A stretch of DNA of 64,000 bases from VRUE01 sp963703235 (GCA_963703235.1 OY969802.1:62001-126000); one strand, 5' to 3'. Positions 7,920-16,847 are shown, counted from the first letter of the stretch. Notes: generated by a model not told the origin, from the sequence alone. Program-made: numbers and translations.

Positions 7920-10364
7920 ATGGGGTTCTGCAATGGGAGGGGCCGCCGGCGTCGTGTCGTCAGCGCCGGGATCGGCCTGGTCGCGGCGATGTCTATCGGA
8001 TGGTGGGGAGGCCCCCTGCCAGCCGCCGCCGCAGACCCGCCGCCGCCGAAACTGGAAGTCGCTACCGATGCTAGGGCAGTCGAGCTCTTCGCTTGTCCGG
8101 GCGGGGGAAGCGAGGAGGCAGGGGATGCGGGCTCGCCCGGGAATCCGGGCTGTGCGGCGAAGAGCGAGGAGCCCTACCTCGGCGGCCAGCTGACCCTCCT
8201 GGTTCGCAACGGCAGCCAGGCAGCCGTCACGATGACGCTCGCCTACCTGGCGAAGACGGGCACCAGCACGATCCCCCTGCCCGGCGATTCGGACCGAGTC
8301 TTCCTTATCGCCGGGGGCGAGGAGTCCCAAGGTTTCTTCAAGTCGCTGCTCGGCGGCGTCACCGGAAAGCTGAAAGGCCGGCTCCTCGACAAGGTCGAGG
8401 CTGCACTTCCCAAGTTGGCGCAGATCGCGGTCGGCCGGGTGGCGACCGCTACGCGCCTTGCCAAGTCTCCGACGTTGGCGAAGCTCGTCGCCGCCGCGCT
8501 CCGCGGCGGCCTGAAATCCGCGACAGCGGCGGAGATTCGGCTCCTCGGTCCGGCCTTGGGGGAGCTGCTGGCGCCGCAGGGCCGCAAACTGAGCATAAGC
8601 TCCAGTGAAGTCCGTGACTTCCTCGCGGAACTCGGCAAGGCGGTGGTGCCGCCCGGCGTCGAGGTCGCGAGCGAAGCGTTGAAAGGCGCGTTCGGGCTGG
8701 TGGCCGAACTCGCTGCCGATAGCCCCCTGCGGTTGGAGGCCGGGAAGTCGCGAGTGGTGGCGATCGGGTTTGCGCTTCCGCCCGGGGAACCGGCGACGGC
8801 GATCGACGGCAGCCTGACCGTCGGCGTCGAGGGCGAAAAGCCCTCGACCGTTCCCGTCACCGGCGCCATGCGTCCTTTCAAAGGCGTCTCGGTGGCTCCC
8901 TCGAAGCTGTCGATGACCTCCGACGACGACGCCGAGGAGGTGACCCTCGCCGGCCCCGACCTGGTCGAGTTCCTGCGCTTCGGGAGCTTCGAAGGTCCAA
9001 CCGCCACCCTGTACAGCGACGCGGGCGACACGACCTCTGCGACGCTCGAATTGCCCTCGGCGGAGACGGTTGCGTCGAGCGACAACCCGAACCGCTCGGT
9101 CGCGACCGTGGTCGTCGACGACGCCGATCCACCCCCCGGCAAGTACACCGGCAAGTTGTCGCTGACGAATCTCTCCACCGACGCCGCCGCCGTCGAGATC
9201 GAGCTGCATTCGCACCGCGGCTTTCCGCTGCTCGTCGTCCTGGTATTGGCCGGGGTCATAGCCGGCGGCGTGCTGACCCGCCTGGCGACGACCGCCGTGC
9301 GCCGCCGCCTGCTGCGCGCCATTCTCGAGCAGACCGTCGACGCATACCGGCACGTGCTCGGCACCGGGGCGACGAAGTCGTGGCGCCTCGAAGATCTCCT
9401 TGGTGAAGATCCGCTGCAGGGAGGCGCCAGCCCGGGCCCCGTCACGGGCCGACTTCAGGGCCTGCCGGCGCTGAGGGACAGCATCGAGACGGCGCGGTCC
9501 AGCGCAGACCTCGATGAGGATGCTGATCGGGTGCTCGACATGATCGCCCGCATGCAGCGCTGGCTCCGGGTCGAGCCGCTGGCAAGACGGCTCTCGATCG
9601 TCGCCGAAAGAAGCCCGTCGGCCGACCCAGAAGGGCTGAAGTGGTCCATTTCGAAAACGCTGCGGGACACGCGGGCCCTGCTCGAGACCGTTCGACGCGA
9701 GCCGGCCGATGTCGCCAAGGCCGACGATCTGGTCGGCCACCTGCTGTTCCAGATCGAGTGGCACAACGGTCTGGCAGCGGCCTGGGATGCCAACCTCGAC
9801 GACGCCGACCACACCGAGGCGGTCAAAGGGCTCGACGAAGCGCTCGGCACAGAATCGAAAGTCGCCTCCCGTACGGGCGAAGAGCAGGACGTCCTCGAGG
9901 GTCAGCTCCGAGCATTGGTGCAGCGGCTTCCCGGCGGCACCGTGCCGTCGTTGCCGGCAGTGCCCGGAGACCCCGAACAAGGACAGGAACTCGAGAACGG
10001 CATCACGCCGGTCAAATGGGACGCGAGCTCGAACCTCTTCACGGGCTGGGCGACGCTCGATGCCCAGAGCTACGGGCAGCTCACCCGTCGCGCCGCAACC
10101 TCGGCGCGAGCCCAGTACGTGCCCTCGGCGTGCGACATGGTCGCCGAGGTCGGCAAGATCCGCCTCCCCGACCTCGGCTGGACCCTCGTCGCCCTGACGA
10201 TCGCGTCGATCGCGTACGGCGCCGCGGAGTACGACGACACCTGGGGAACGTGTCAGGACCTGGCGACCGCGTTCCTCGCCGGGGTGCTCGGGAAAGTGAC
10301 GGTCAACTGGGCGGCGCTGCCGATCTTCCAGTCGATCCGTCTGCGGGCGAGCAAAGCCGAGTGA
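7920..10364 (+). CDS. Large exported membrane-anchored protein of unknown function (814 aa)
   Basis: An N-terminal signal-like segment (residues 12-38, after RRRR, ending LPAAAADPPPP) is followed by about 390 residues predicted outside the cell, rich in beta-type sequence with a Ser/Thr/Gly pattern. A transmembrane helix (LLVVLVLAGVIAGGVLTRLA) lies at about 435-455. The following 300 residues are helical, charged and probably cytoplasmic, and one or two hydrophobic helices lie near 753-805. The protein matches no family I know. It begins 65 bases after the right end of the tRNA-Ser element and converges on the glycosyltransferase gene with a 16-base gap. Confidence 0.75.
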   Translation: MGFCNGRGRRRRVVSAGIGLVAAMSIGWWGGPLPAAAADPPPPKLEVATDARAVELFACPGGGSEEAGDAGSPGNPGCAAKSEEPYLGGQLTLLVRNGSQAAVTMTLAYLAKTGTSTIPLPGDSDRVFLIAGGEESQGFFKSLLGGVTGKLKGRLLDKVEAALPKLAQIAVGRVATATRLAKSPTLAKLVAAALRGGLKSATAAEIRLLGPALGELLAPQGRKLSISSSEVRDFLAELGKAVVPPGVEVASEALKGAFGLVAELAADSPLRLEAGKSRVVAIGFALPPGEPATAIDGSLTVGVEGEKPSTVPVTGAMRPFKGVSVAPSKLSMTSDDDAEEVTLAGPDLVEFLRFGSFEGPTATLYSDAGDTTSATLELPSAETVASSDNPNRSVATVVVDDADPPPGKYTGKLSLTNLSTDAAAVEIELHSHRGFPLLVVLVLAGVIAGGVLTRLATTAVRRRLLRAILEQTVDAYRHVLGTGATKSWRLEDLLGEDPLQGGASPGPVTGRLQGLPALRDSIETARSSADLDEDADRVLDMIARMQRWLRVEPLARRLSIVAERSPSADPEGLKWSISKTLRDTRALLETVRREPADVAKADDLVGHLLFQIEWHNGLAAAWDANLDDADHTEAVKGLDEALGTESKVASRTGEEQDVLEGQLRALVQRLPGGTVPSLPAVPGDPEQGQELENGITPVKWDASSNLFTGWATLDAQSYGQLTRRAATSARAQYVPSACDMVAEVGKIRLPDLGWTLVALTIASIAYGAAEYDDTWGTCQDLATAFLAGVLGKVTVNWAALPIFQSIRLRASKAE

Positions 10365-10380
10365 CCTGCCGCCTGCCCGC

Positions 10381-12348
10381 CTACGCCGCGGCCGCCTGCG
10401 GGGCGGACGCCGAGATGGAAGGCGGGGCGGGGAGGGGCAGCACGATCGGCTCGGCCTCCAGCGGCGCCGTCGGGCGATGCCCGCGCAGCCGCTCGTGGCT
10501 GCAGACGACGTAGCACCACTCCATCAGCCACATCCGCGAGGTCGGATCGATTTTCTCGATCGTGGCGCCGACCAGGTGGCGGCCATCGGCTTCGCGGCAG
10601 GAGCGGACTTCGACCTGGGCCGCCACTTCGCGCACCTCGCCCCCGGCGTCCTCCAGCTCGAGCAGGAGCGCCGGCCGGGCGCCGATCGGCAGTGGCGCGT
10701 CGAGCACCAGGCCGACCCCGGCGGCGCTGGCGTCGACCAGGCGCCCACCGACGTGGGCCTCCTCGCTGAAGCACTGGGCCGGGGCGTCGCCCTGGAAGCG
10801 GTAGACCTGGCGCCGCTGCTGGCGGCGACCGACGGCGAGCAGCGTGCGCAGCACCCGGCGCAGCTCGATCAGGCCCAGCAGCGGGACGACGATCGCGGCG
10901 ATGCCGGGCATGTCCGGCAGTGGTCCGACGCCGGCCAGGTCGAGCAGGCGCAGCACCGTGCCGCCTGCCAGCACGACCGCGGCGAGGACGACCAGGTGCA
11001 GCTTGCGGACGGCGTGCAGGCCGCCGGCATCGGCGCCCTGCTTCGGCGTCACTTTGAACGCGGTCCGGCCCGGCCGGACGATGCAGCGCAGGGCTCGCGT
11101 GTAGATCTCCATCGTCAGCAGCTCGTAGTGGGCCGTCTCGCCGATCCGCATGTAGCCGCGCGCGAGGGCGGAGCCGGCCAGGAGGTTGAGCGAGACCGAG
11201 GGAAGCCAGAGCGCCGCCAGGGCGGGGACGCTCACCGTCATCGGCAGGGCGCCGGTCCACAGCACGAGCCCGAGCGTGGCCAGCAGCAGCAGCCGCATCG
11301 GCGGCGCCAGGTAGGCGGCGAGGCTGGCGAAGTAGGAGAGCCGCTGCAGCGGTCGCAGCTCGTGCGCACGCAGGGGCGACTCCGGCAGGGTGAAGACGGC
11401 GAGGTTGCCCCGCGCCCAGCGGTCGCGCTGCAGCAGGTAGCCGTCGAGGTCGTGCGGGGCGAGCCCCTGGACCAGGACCTCGTCGTGGTAGCGGCTGGTC
11501 CAGCCGTGGCGCTGCAGGCGGATGGTCGTGTGGAAGTCCTCGGCGATCGTCTCGGTCGCGACGCCGCCGATCTCCAGCAGCGCCTCGCGGCGCAGCACCG
11601 CTGACGAGCCGCACCAGTAGGCGGCGCCATGACGGTTCTTGCCGGGACAGACGACGCGATAGAAGAGCGACTGCTCGTGGCGGCCGACGACGTAGTGCTG
11701 GACCGAGTCGTGGTTGAAGAAGTCGTGCGGGCTCTGGACCAGGGCGACCCGCTCGTCGTCGAAGTAGCCGACCATCGCGTCGAGCGCGTCGGGCATCGGC
11801 ACGTGGTCAGCATCGAGCATCAGGACCAGCTCGCCGCCGGTGCGGGGCAGGGCGCCATTGATGTTGCCGGCCTTGGCGTGCGAGTTGTCGGGACGGGTCA
11901 GGTAACGGGCGCCGGCGATCTTCGCCAGCTCCTCCATCTCCGGTCGCCGCCCGTCGTCGAGCAGGTAGGTCGTGTGGGGATAGCTGAGGGCGCGGCAGCC
12001 GGCGAGGGTCGCCGCCACCACCTCGACTGGCTCGTCGTAGGTGCAGACGTAGACGTCGACCGTGCGCCCGGACGTCGCCGGTGGCCGCACCGCCTTCGGT
12101 CGCGACCACGAGTACCAGGCCAGCGCGCCCAGCGCCCACAGCCCGTAGATCTCGGTGACGAGCAACATCGCGTAGAGGACCGGGTTGGTCCCCTCGCCAC
12201 TCCAGCCGATCCGCCAGGTCAGGTAGCCGACTCCCCAGAGCAGGGCTAGGACAGCAAAGGCGCGCAAGGGTCGCGGGTGGCGGTCGAAGAACCGCCCGAT
12301 CCGGGTCTGCTCGTTGGCCTGCACCCGCCCTAGATCGGCGCGGCGCAA
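10381..12348 (-). CDS. Cellulose-synthase-like family 2 glycosyltransferase with PilZ domain
   Basis: Processive membrane glycosyltransferase of 655 residues. N-terminal helices (about 25-90) are followed by the GT2 core with TYDEPVEV, the DxD motif LDADHVP, TIAEDF, and the QxxRW motif LLQRDRWARG that marks processive beta-glycan synthases. A membrane block follows and then a C-terminal PilZ domain (about 510-620) with RRQVYRF and DASAAGVG, the RxxxR and DxSxxG elements that bind cyclic di-GMP. This is the BcsA architecture, but no bcsB, bcsZ or other cellulose gene is nearby, so the polymer is uncertain. An HD-GYP protein at 41706 is the only c-di-GMP-linked neighbour. Start is TTG 12348 or GTG 12324. 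Confidence 0.85.
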   Translation of the reverse strand: MRRADLGRVQANEQTRIGRFFDRHPRPLRAFAVLALLWGVGYLTWRIGWSGEGTNPVLYAMLLVTEIYGLWALGALAWYSWSRPKAVRPPATSGRTVDVYVCTYDEPVEVVAATLAGCRALSYPHTTYLLDDGRRPEMEELAKIAGARYLTRPDNSHAKAGNINGALPRTGGELVLMLDADHVPMPDALDAMVGYFDDERVALVQSPHDFFNHDSVQHYVVGRHEQSLFYRVVCPGKNRHGAAYWCGSSAVLRREALLEIGGVATETIAEDFHTTIRLQRHGWTSRYHDEVLVQGLAPHDLDGYLLQRDRWARGNLAVFTLPESPLRAHELRPLQRLSYFASLAAYLAPPMRLLLLATLGLVLWTGALPMTVSVPALAALWLPSVSLNLLAGSALARGYMRIGETAHYELLTMEIYTRALRCIVRPGRTAFKVTPKQGADAGGLHAVRKLHLVVLAAVVLAGGTVLRLLDLAGVGPLPDMPGIAAIVVPLLGLIELRRVLRTLLAVGRRQQRRQVYRFQGDAPAQCFSEEAHVGGRLVDASAAGVGLVLDAPLPIGARPALLLELEDAGGEVREVAAQVEVRSCREADGRHLVGATIEKIDPTSRMWLMEWCYVVCSHERLRGHRPTAPLEAEPIVLPLPAPPSISASAPQAAAA

Positions 12349-12430
12349 GGTGCCCTTGAGGCCTGCGGGCGACGCTCCGTGGAACCAGCGGATCGACGCT
12401 CCGTAGAATCAGCCGCCGGACCGAGATCCC

Positions 12431-12519
12431 GGAGGGGTGCCGGAGTGGTTGAACGGGGCGGTCTCGAAAACCGTTGGCCGTCGCAAGGCGGCTCGTGGGT
12501 TCGAATCCCACCCCCTCCG
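12431..12519 (+). tRNA. tRNA-Ser(CGA)
   Basis: Acceptor GGAGGGG/CCCCTCC, anticodon CGA in CTCGAAAA, long variable arm, T arm as in tRNA-Ser(TGA). It is intact, and I see no partial copy that would indicate an insertion here. Confidence 0.95.
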
Positions 12520-12565
12520 CTCTTCCCCGCCGTTTTGCCTAACGGCCACGGGGTAGACGCCGGTT

Positions 12566-12847
12566 GTGAAGCTGATCTTCGCGCCGATAGGGATCGTTGC
12601 CGGGTTGCTGGCGGGGTTGCTGGCGCAGAAGGGGTTCGACCGGATCTGGGCGCTCGTCGACGATGAGGAGCCGCCGGAGCCCGACCAGCGCGACGTGCGC
12701 TACCGGAAGCTGATCCCCGCACTGCTGGTCGAGGGGGCCGTCTTCCGCCTCACGAAAGGCGTCGTCGACCACGGCGTTCGCGGTGCCTTCGCGCGGCTGA
12801 CCGGGAGCTGGCCGGGCGAGTCCCGCGAAGCAGACTCGGTCGCATAG
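12566..12847 (+). CDS. DUF4235 family small membrane protein
   Basis: 93 residues from GTG 12566. One hydrophobic N-terminal segment (LIFAPIGIVAGLLAGLLAQ) precedes KGFDRIWALVDDEEPP and an acidic-basic tail. The layout matches DUF4235 proteins, which are common in actinobacteria and of unknown function. It lies between a tRNA gene and the BrkB gene on the same strand. Confidence 0.75.
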   Translation: MKLIFAPIGIVAGLLAGLLAQKGFDRIWALVDDEEPPEPDQRDVRYRKLIPALLVEGAVFRLTKGVVDHGVRGAFARLTGSWPGESREADSVA

Positions 12848-12902
12848 GCCCAGAACCCCGCCGGACGGTTTTGGCCTTTCGGGCGGGGGTAGCTCGGAAT
12901 CC

Positions 12903-13820
12903 ATGAGAGGAGTGAGCGACAGCCCGCGTGGGATCTTTCCCGTTCTCAAGCGGACGGTGGCCGAGTTCATGGACGACGGCCTCACCGACTGGGCCGCGGC
13001 GCTCACCTACTACGGGCTGCTGGCGCTCTTCCCCGCCACGATCGCCCTGATCTCGATCGTCGGCCTGGTCGGCGATCCGGATTCGGCGACCGAGACGATC
13101 ACCGAAGTCGTCACCGCGCTCGGTCCCGCGTCGGCGGCCGAGACCTTCGCCGGTCCGATCGAATCGGTCGCTTCCGACCGGGGAGCGGCTGGGGTTGCCT
13201 TCGTCGGCGGCCTGGCCGTGGCGCTGTGGTCGGCATCGGGCTACGTCGGCGCCTTCATCCGCGCCTCCAACGTCATCTACGAGACCCCCGAGGGCCGCCC
13301 CTTCTGGAAGCTGCGGCCACTGCAGATCGCCGTGACCCTGGTGCTGGTCCTGTTCGGCGTGATGCTCGCGGTCGGCCTCGTGCTGACCGGGCCGGTGGTC
13401 GACGCCATCGCCGACCCAATCGGCGTCGGCTCGACCGCGGTGACGATCTGGAACGTCGCCAAGTGGCCGGTAATGGCGGCGATCTTCCTCCTCATGATCG
13501 GCGTCCTCTACCACGCCTCTCCCAACGCGAAGCTGCGTGGCTTCAAATGGGTCACCCCCGGCAGCCTGGCAGCGATACTCGTCTGGGCGCTTGCCTCGGC
13601 CGCGTTCGCCCTCTACGTGGCCAACTTCGGTTCCTACGACAAGACCTACGGCACCCTCGCGGGCCTGGTCGTGCTGCTGGTCTGGCTCTGGATCACCAAC
13701 CTGGCGATCCTCTTCGGCCACGAGCTGAACGCCGAGCTCGAGCGTGGCACCGAGATCGAGGAGGGCCGACCCGGGGCCGAGGAGGAGATCCAGCTGGAGC
13801 CCCGGACCGAGCCCAGCTGA
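12903..13820 (+). CDS. YihY/BrkB family integral membrane protein
   Basis: 305 residues with six hydrophobic helices. It begins with the conserved TDWAAALTYYGLLALFPATI and carries SASGYVGAFIRASNVIYE, ending with NLAILFGHELNAELERG, all typical of BrkB. An acidic tail follows. The family was once called RNase BN but is a membrane protein of unsettled role. A GC-rich hairpin (CCCCGCC/GGCGGGG near 12856-12890) lies just upstream, probably ending transcription of the DUF4235 gene. Confidence 0.88.
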   Translation: MRGVSDSPRGIFPVLKRTVAEFMDDGLTDWAAALTYYGLLALFPATIALISIVGLVGDPDSATETITEVVTALGPASAAETFAGPIESVASDRGAAGVAFVGGLAVALWSASGYVGAFIRASNVIYETPEGRPFWKLRPLQIAVTLVLVLFGVMLAVGLVLTGPVVDAIADPIGVGSTAVTIWNVAKWPVMAAIFLLMIGVLYHASPNAKLRGFKWVTPGSLAAILVWALASAAFALYVANFGSYDKTYGTLAGLVVLLVWLWITNLAILFGHELNAELERGTEIEEGRPGAEEEIQLEPRTEPS

Positions 13821-13832
13821 CGGTGGCGCCGG

Positions 13833-14573
13833 TCAGCGTCGCGGCCCGGCCTCGCAGGTCTGCGAACGGCCCCAGCCACCGCCACCGTCGCAGTGGTCGT
13901 GCCCGCGGCCGCCGTAGAGCCTGTCGCTGCTGGAGCCTCCGAACAGCAGGTCGTTGCCGCCGCCTCCGTGGCAACCATCGTGCCCGGGCCCCATCTTGCA
14001 CACGTCGCGCCCCGGCCCTCCCCAGCAGCCGTCGCTGCCGTTTCCGTGCTGGCAGAAGTCGTTGCCGCGACCGCCGACGCAGTCGCTGTTGCGCTGGCCG
14101 GTGATGCAGACGTCGTTGCCGCCGCGACCGATGCAGCGGTTGCGTTTGCTCCCCTGCGAGTAGCAGGTGTCGCGCTCGCCGCTGCCGATGAACTTGTCCG
14201 ATCCATGACCCAGATAGATGGTCAGGGGGATCGGCAGCTTCTCCAGCACCTCGACCATGTCGCCGTGCGGCCCCATGTTCAGCTCGATCGCTGCGGCGTC
14301 TCGCAGCGGGCAGACGGCGGTCATGCGGTAGCGCTTGAAATGGCAGCCCGCCGGCCGCGCCCGCGCCATCCAGCCATCGACGACGATCGTCGAGCCGCGT
14401 ACGGAGAGCCTCAGGTGCGAGCCGGAATCGGCGCCGGAGACGACGATCCGCTCCTGGGTGGAGGCCGTCCCGCCACCGAGAGCAAGAAGGGTGAGGGCGG
14501 ATATCAGGGCAAGCGCGAGCGCCCCCTTACGGAGCCGCAGCCTCCCGCTTTTGGCTCTTCCGCGCGCTCTCAT
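13833..14573 (-). CDS. Secreted Cys-rich RTX-like repeat protein
   Basis: About 246 residues with a signal peptide (ALALALISALTLLALGGGTAS). The N-terminal third is a beta domain; from about residue 130 to the end run tandem Gly/Asp repeats such as GRGGNDVC, GGRGNDFC, GGPGRDVC, GGGGNDLLFGG, which match the RTX nonapeptide GGxGxDxxx of calcium beta-rolls. Unusually, most repeats carry a cysteine right after the Asp-x position, so disulfides could lock the roll. The start is ATG 14573; the upstream ATG 14645 is less likely because it would bury the signal peptide. Confidence 0.75.
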   Translation of the reverse strand: MRARGRAKSGRLRLRKGALALALISALTLLALGGGTASTQERIVVSGADSGSHLRLSVRGSTIVVDGWMARARPAGCHFKRYRMTAVCPLRDAAAIELNMGPHGDMVEVLEKLPIPLTIYLGHGSDKFIGSGERDTCYSQGSKRNRCIGRGGNDVCITGQRNSDCVGGRGNDFCQHGNGSDGCWGGPGRDVCKMGPGHDGCHGGGGNDLLFGGSSSDRLYGGRGHDHCDGGGGWGRSQTCEAGPRR

Positions 14574-14738
14574 CCGGATAAAGATCGGCTGAGGGTCGGA
14601 CAGACTAAACAGATCGCCCGACGCAGGTAGTCCGATCGGAGCCATCCGAGGGAGCCTGAAGGCGGTAATTCCGATGGTTTTCGCCCCCCGTCACGGGCGT
14701 CGGCTGCAGAAACGCAGCCGTGCCTAGAATGTCCGGCA

Positions 14739-15494
14739 ATGAGCGCAGGAAGCAAGCTGTCGATCGCTCTCGTCGTTGCCTTTCTTGCCTTCGGGCTGGT
14801 GGCCTGCGGCGATGACGACGACTCCGGATCGACCTCTACCGATGCCGCGTCGCAGGCGCAGAACGGGAAGAGCGGCGACGACGGTGGTCAGACCGGCACG
14901 ACGACGGCGGACGACGAAGGCGGGCGCGAGCCCGGCTCCGGCGACGGCGGTTCGGACGACTCCGGCGACGGCAGCGGCGGTGGAAGCTCGAAAGACTTCG
15001 TTCCGAGGCAGCACGACGACTCCGGCGGAGGCTCCACCCAGTACCGCGTCAAGGGAGGGGACAACAGCGTCCAGGAATTCGGCGCCGAGGGGGACGACGC
15101 CGAACGCGACGCCGCCGCCAGGGCCCTGCACAACTTCCTCGACGCTCGCGCGCAGGAAGCCTGGGAGACGGCCTGCTCCTACCTCTCGACGGAGGTGCGC
15201 GAGTCGCTCGAAACCTTCGCTGTCAAAGCTCAGGAAGCGGCCGCCGAACAGGGTAAAGCCGAACAGTTCGACGACACCAGCTGCGCCAGCATCCTCGGCA
15301 GGCTGACCAATCGCGCCGCGCTGCCCGAACTGCGCCAGGAAGCAGCCCAGGTCGACGTCGGCTCGCTGCGGGTCGAAGGCGAGCGCGCCTTCCTCATCTA
15401 CACCGGCCTCGACGGCACCGTGATCGCCATCCCGGTCACCAACGAGAACGGCAGCTGGAAGGTTGCCAGCCTCGCCGGCACCCCGCTCAACTAG
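14739..15494 (+). CDS. Putative lipoprotein with acidic low-complexity linker
   Basis: 251 residues. Lipobox LVAC at 21-24, then about 80 residues of Asp/Ser/Gly-rich linker, then a C-terminal domain (from DAAARALHNFLDARAQEAWE) with CSYLSTEVRESLE and GTVIAIPVTNENGSWKVASL at the end. The C-terminal fold resembles the small NTF2-like domains of secreted proteins, with a Cys pair at CSYL and TSCASIL. Function is unknown. It precedes the tRNA-Thr gene. Confidence 0.7.
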   Translation: MSAGSKLSIALVVAFLAFGLVACGDDDDSGSTSTDAASQAQNGKSGDDGGQTGTTTADDEGGREPGSGDGGSDDSGDGSGGGSSKDFVPRQHDDSGGGSTQYRVKGGDNSVQEFGAEGDDAERDAAARALHNFLDARAQEAWETACSYLSTEVRESLETFAVKAQEAAAEQGKAEQFDDTSCASILGRLTNRAALPELRQEAAQVDVGSLRVEGERAFLIYTGLDGTVIAIPVTNENGSWKVASLAGTPLN

Positions 15495-15504
15495 GGCCCC
15501 GCAG

Positions 15505-15577
15505 AGCCGACGCCCGGACTTGAACCGGGGACCCCTTCATTACGAATGAAGTGCTCTACCAACTGAGCTACGCCGGC
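15505..15577 (-). tRNA. tRNA-Thr(CGT)
   Basis: Minus-strand cloverleaf: acceptor GCCGGCG with CGTCGGC (one G-T pair), D arm TAGCTCAGTTGGTAGAGC, anticodon CGT in a CTTCATTCGTAATGAAG stem-loop, T arm CCGGTTCAAGTCCGG. Confidence 0.95.
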
Positions 15578-15591
15578 GAACCGACCCCATT

Positions 15592-16698
15592 CTAGGTGGC
15601 CTTCGCCTCGGCCTGTCTGGTCCGCTCGCGAGGTGGCAGGTGGCCGCAGACCGGGCAGTCCGGCTCTGGGACGACCGGCTCGCGTTCGACCTTCATCGTG
15701 CGCAGGTCGTAGATGTGGCCGACGCCCTGGGTCGAGGGTTCGGCGAGGCCGGTCAGGAGGTGGAGGATGTCGAGCCCGATCTGGCCACCGATCAGCGCGC
15801 AGGCGGGCCCTAGCGTGGCGGCGGGCGACGGTTTTGCCCGACGCTGCTCGATCGCGATGTCGAACATCGGGTAGGCGCGCCTGTAGGCGGCGACCTGGCA
15901 AGAGAAGCAGCCGGTCTCGCCGGGCACGTAGAGAGGGCCGACCCTGGCGATCGGCGGGAAGTGGCTCATGGTGACGTACGGAACGCCGGCGGCGAAGCAG
16001 GCGGAGTTGACCCACTCCTCGATTTCGTGGGCGGGCCAGTCGGCGGCGTCGATGACGACGTCGCACCCCTCGATTACCTTGGCGATCGCCTCCTCGCCCT
16101 CCAGCCGCTCCGCGATCGCCTCGATCCGCATCGCCGAGTTGAACGCGCCCAGGCGCTCGGCTGCCGCCTCTGCCTTGAGCCGACCGACGTCGGCCTCCCT
16201 GTAGAGGGTCTGCCTGTTGAGGTTGCTCTGCTCGACCCGGTCGCCGTCGATCAGCACCATCTCGCCGATGCCGCAGCAGGCGAGCGACCATGCCGACCAG
16301 CCGCCAAGCCCACCGACACCGAGGACGACGACGCGTGAGCTTTCGAGTCGAGCCTGGCACTGCGACGGGGTCGGCCCGGTGGTGATGTCGCTGAAGTAAC
16401 GAAGCTGGCGATCGAAGCGTTGGATGACCCCGTCCGCAATCAGGTCGTCGTCGGCCGCGTCCTCGACCAGGCCCAGCTCCTCCAACTGGGCCAGCAGATC
16501 GCGAACGGGCCCCTCTCCAAAGCGCTGTTCGAGCGCGTGGCGCTCCTGGGTCCCGTCAAGGGCATCGAGGAGCTGCCGCCCTTCGGCGTCGGGGTTCTCG
16601 ATGTGGACGTCGGCGCCAGCGCTGGGCCGCAGCAGATAGAGGTCGCCGTCCGGCGATTCCATTCGCTCGGTGGTCCTCTTGATCCTCGGTCGCATCAT
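15592..16698 (-). CDS. ThiF/MoeB-like E1 adenylyltransferase with PqqD-like N-terminal domain
   Basis: 368 residues. Residues 1-75 (RPRIKRTTERMESPDG, ALDGTQERHALEQRFGEG, LLAQLEELGLVED) have the pattern of PqqD/RiPP recognition elements. Then comes the Rossmann ATP site VVVLGVGGLGGWSAW, the adenylation segment DGDRVEQSNLNRQTLY, DAADWPAHEI, and two CxxC zinc pairs (CFSC and CPVC). Enzymes of this shape activate a peptide C-terminus, as in microcin C7 or azoline peptide maturation. No YcaO or exporter gene is adjacent and no clear precursor gene is found, so a RiPP role is inference. The divergent winged-helix gene shares its promoter region. Start is ATG 16698 or 16695. Confidence 0.75.
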   Translation of the reverse strand: MMRPRIKRTTERMESPDGDLYLLRPSAGADVHIENPDAEGRQLLDALDGTQERHALEQRFGEGPVRDLLAQLEELGLVEDAADDDLIADGVIQRFDRQLRYFSDITTGPTPSQCQARLESSRVVVLGVGGLGGWSAWSLACCGIGEMVLIDGDRVEQSNLNRQTLYREADVGRLKAEAAAERLGAFNSAMRIEAIAERLEGEEAIAKVIEGCDVVIDAADWPAHEIEEWVNSACFAAGVPYVTMSHFPPIARVGPLYVPGETGCFSCQVAAYRRAYPMFDIAIEQRRAKPSPAATLGPACALIGGQIGLDILHLLTGLAEPSTQGVGHIYDLRTMKVEREPVVPEPDCPVCGHLPPRERTRQAEAKAT

Positions 16699-16829
16699 CG
16701 GCAGGCCCGGGGTGGGGCAGGCTTGAGACCGACCCGTCGGTCGAATCTGTTTCGGTTGGCCTCGATGCACTCGAAAATGTAGAAGCGAGTGTTTTGCTAA
16801 GCATTAGTTAAGCGTTCAAATAGGTGCTA

Positions 16830-16847
16830 TTCAAGTCTTGTCTTGAA
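16830..16847. promoter_or_regulatory. Inverted repeat TTCAAG-N6-CTTGAA in divergent promoter
   Basis: Perfect 6-bp arms separated by TCTTGT, in the AT-rich gap between the E1-like gene and the winged-helix gene. The position suits an operator for autoregulation by the regulator at 16898. Confidence 0.4.

Noticed and set aside
7758..9980. 740-codon minus-strand frame over the large unknown membrane protein
   Set aside because: No domain or signal, begins inside no promoter context, and reads through antisense of the tRNA fragment; the plus-strand protein has a signal peptide and membrane helices.
12431..12519. tRNA-Ser(CGA) as source of the partial tRNA copy at 7813
   Set aside because: It differs by one base in the shared part, whereas tRNA-Ser(TGA) is identical over 42 bases and lies in the right orientation.
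13880..14150. Repetitive Gly/Asp codons as a CRISPR-like or tandem DNA repeat
   Set aside because: Repeats are at protein level (RTX nonapeptides) and DNA units are not identical or regularly spaced with unique spacers.
16556..16804. Small minus-strand ORF MLSKTLASTFSSASRP as a RiPP precursor for the E1-like enzyme
   Set aside because: It overlaps the enzyme gene in another frame, lacks a ribosome site and continues into shadow sequence.
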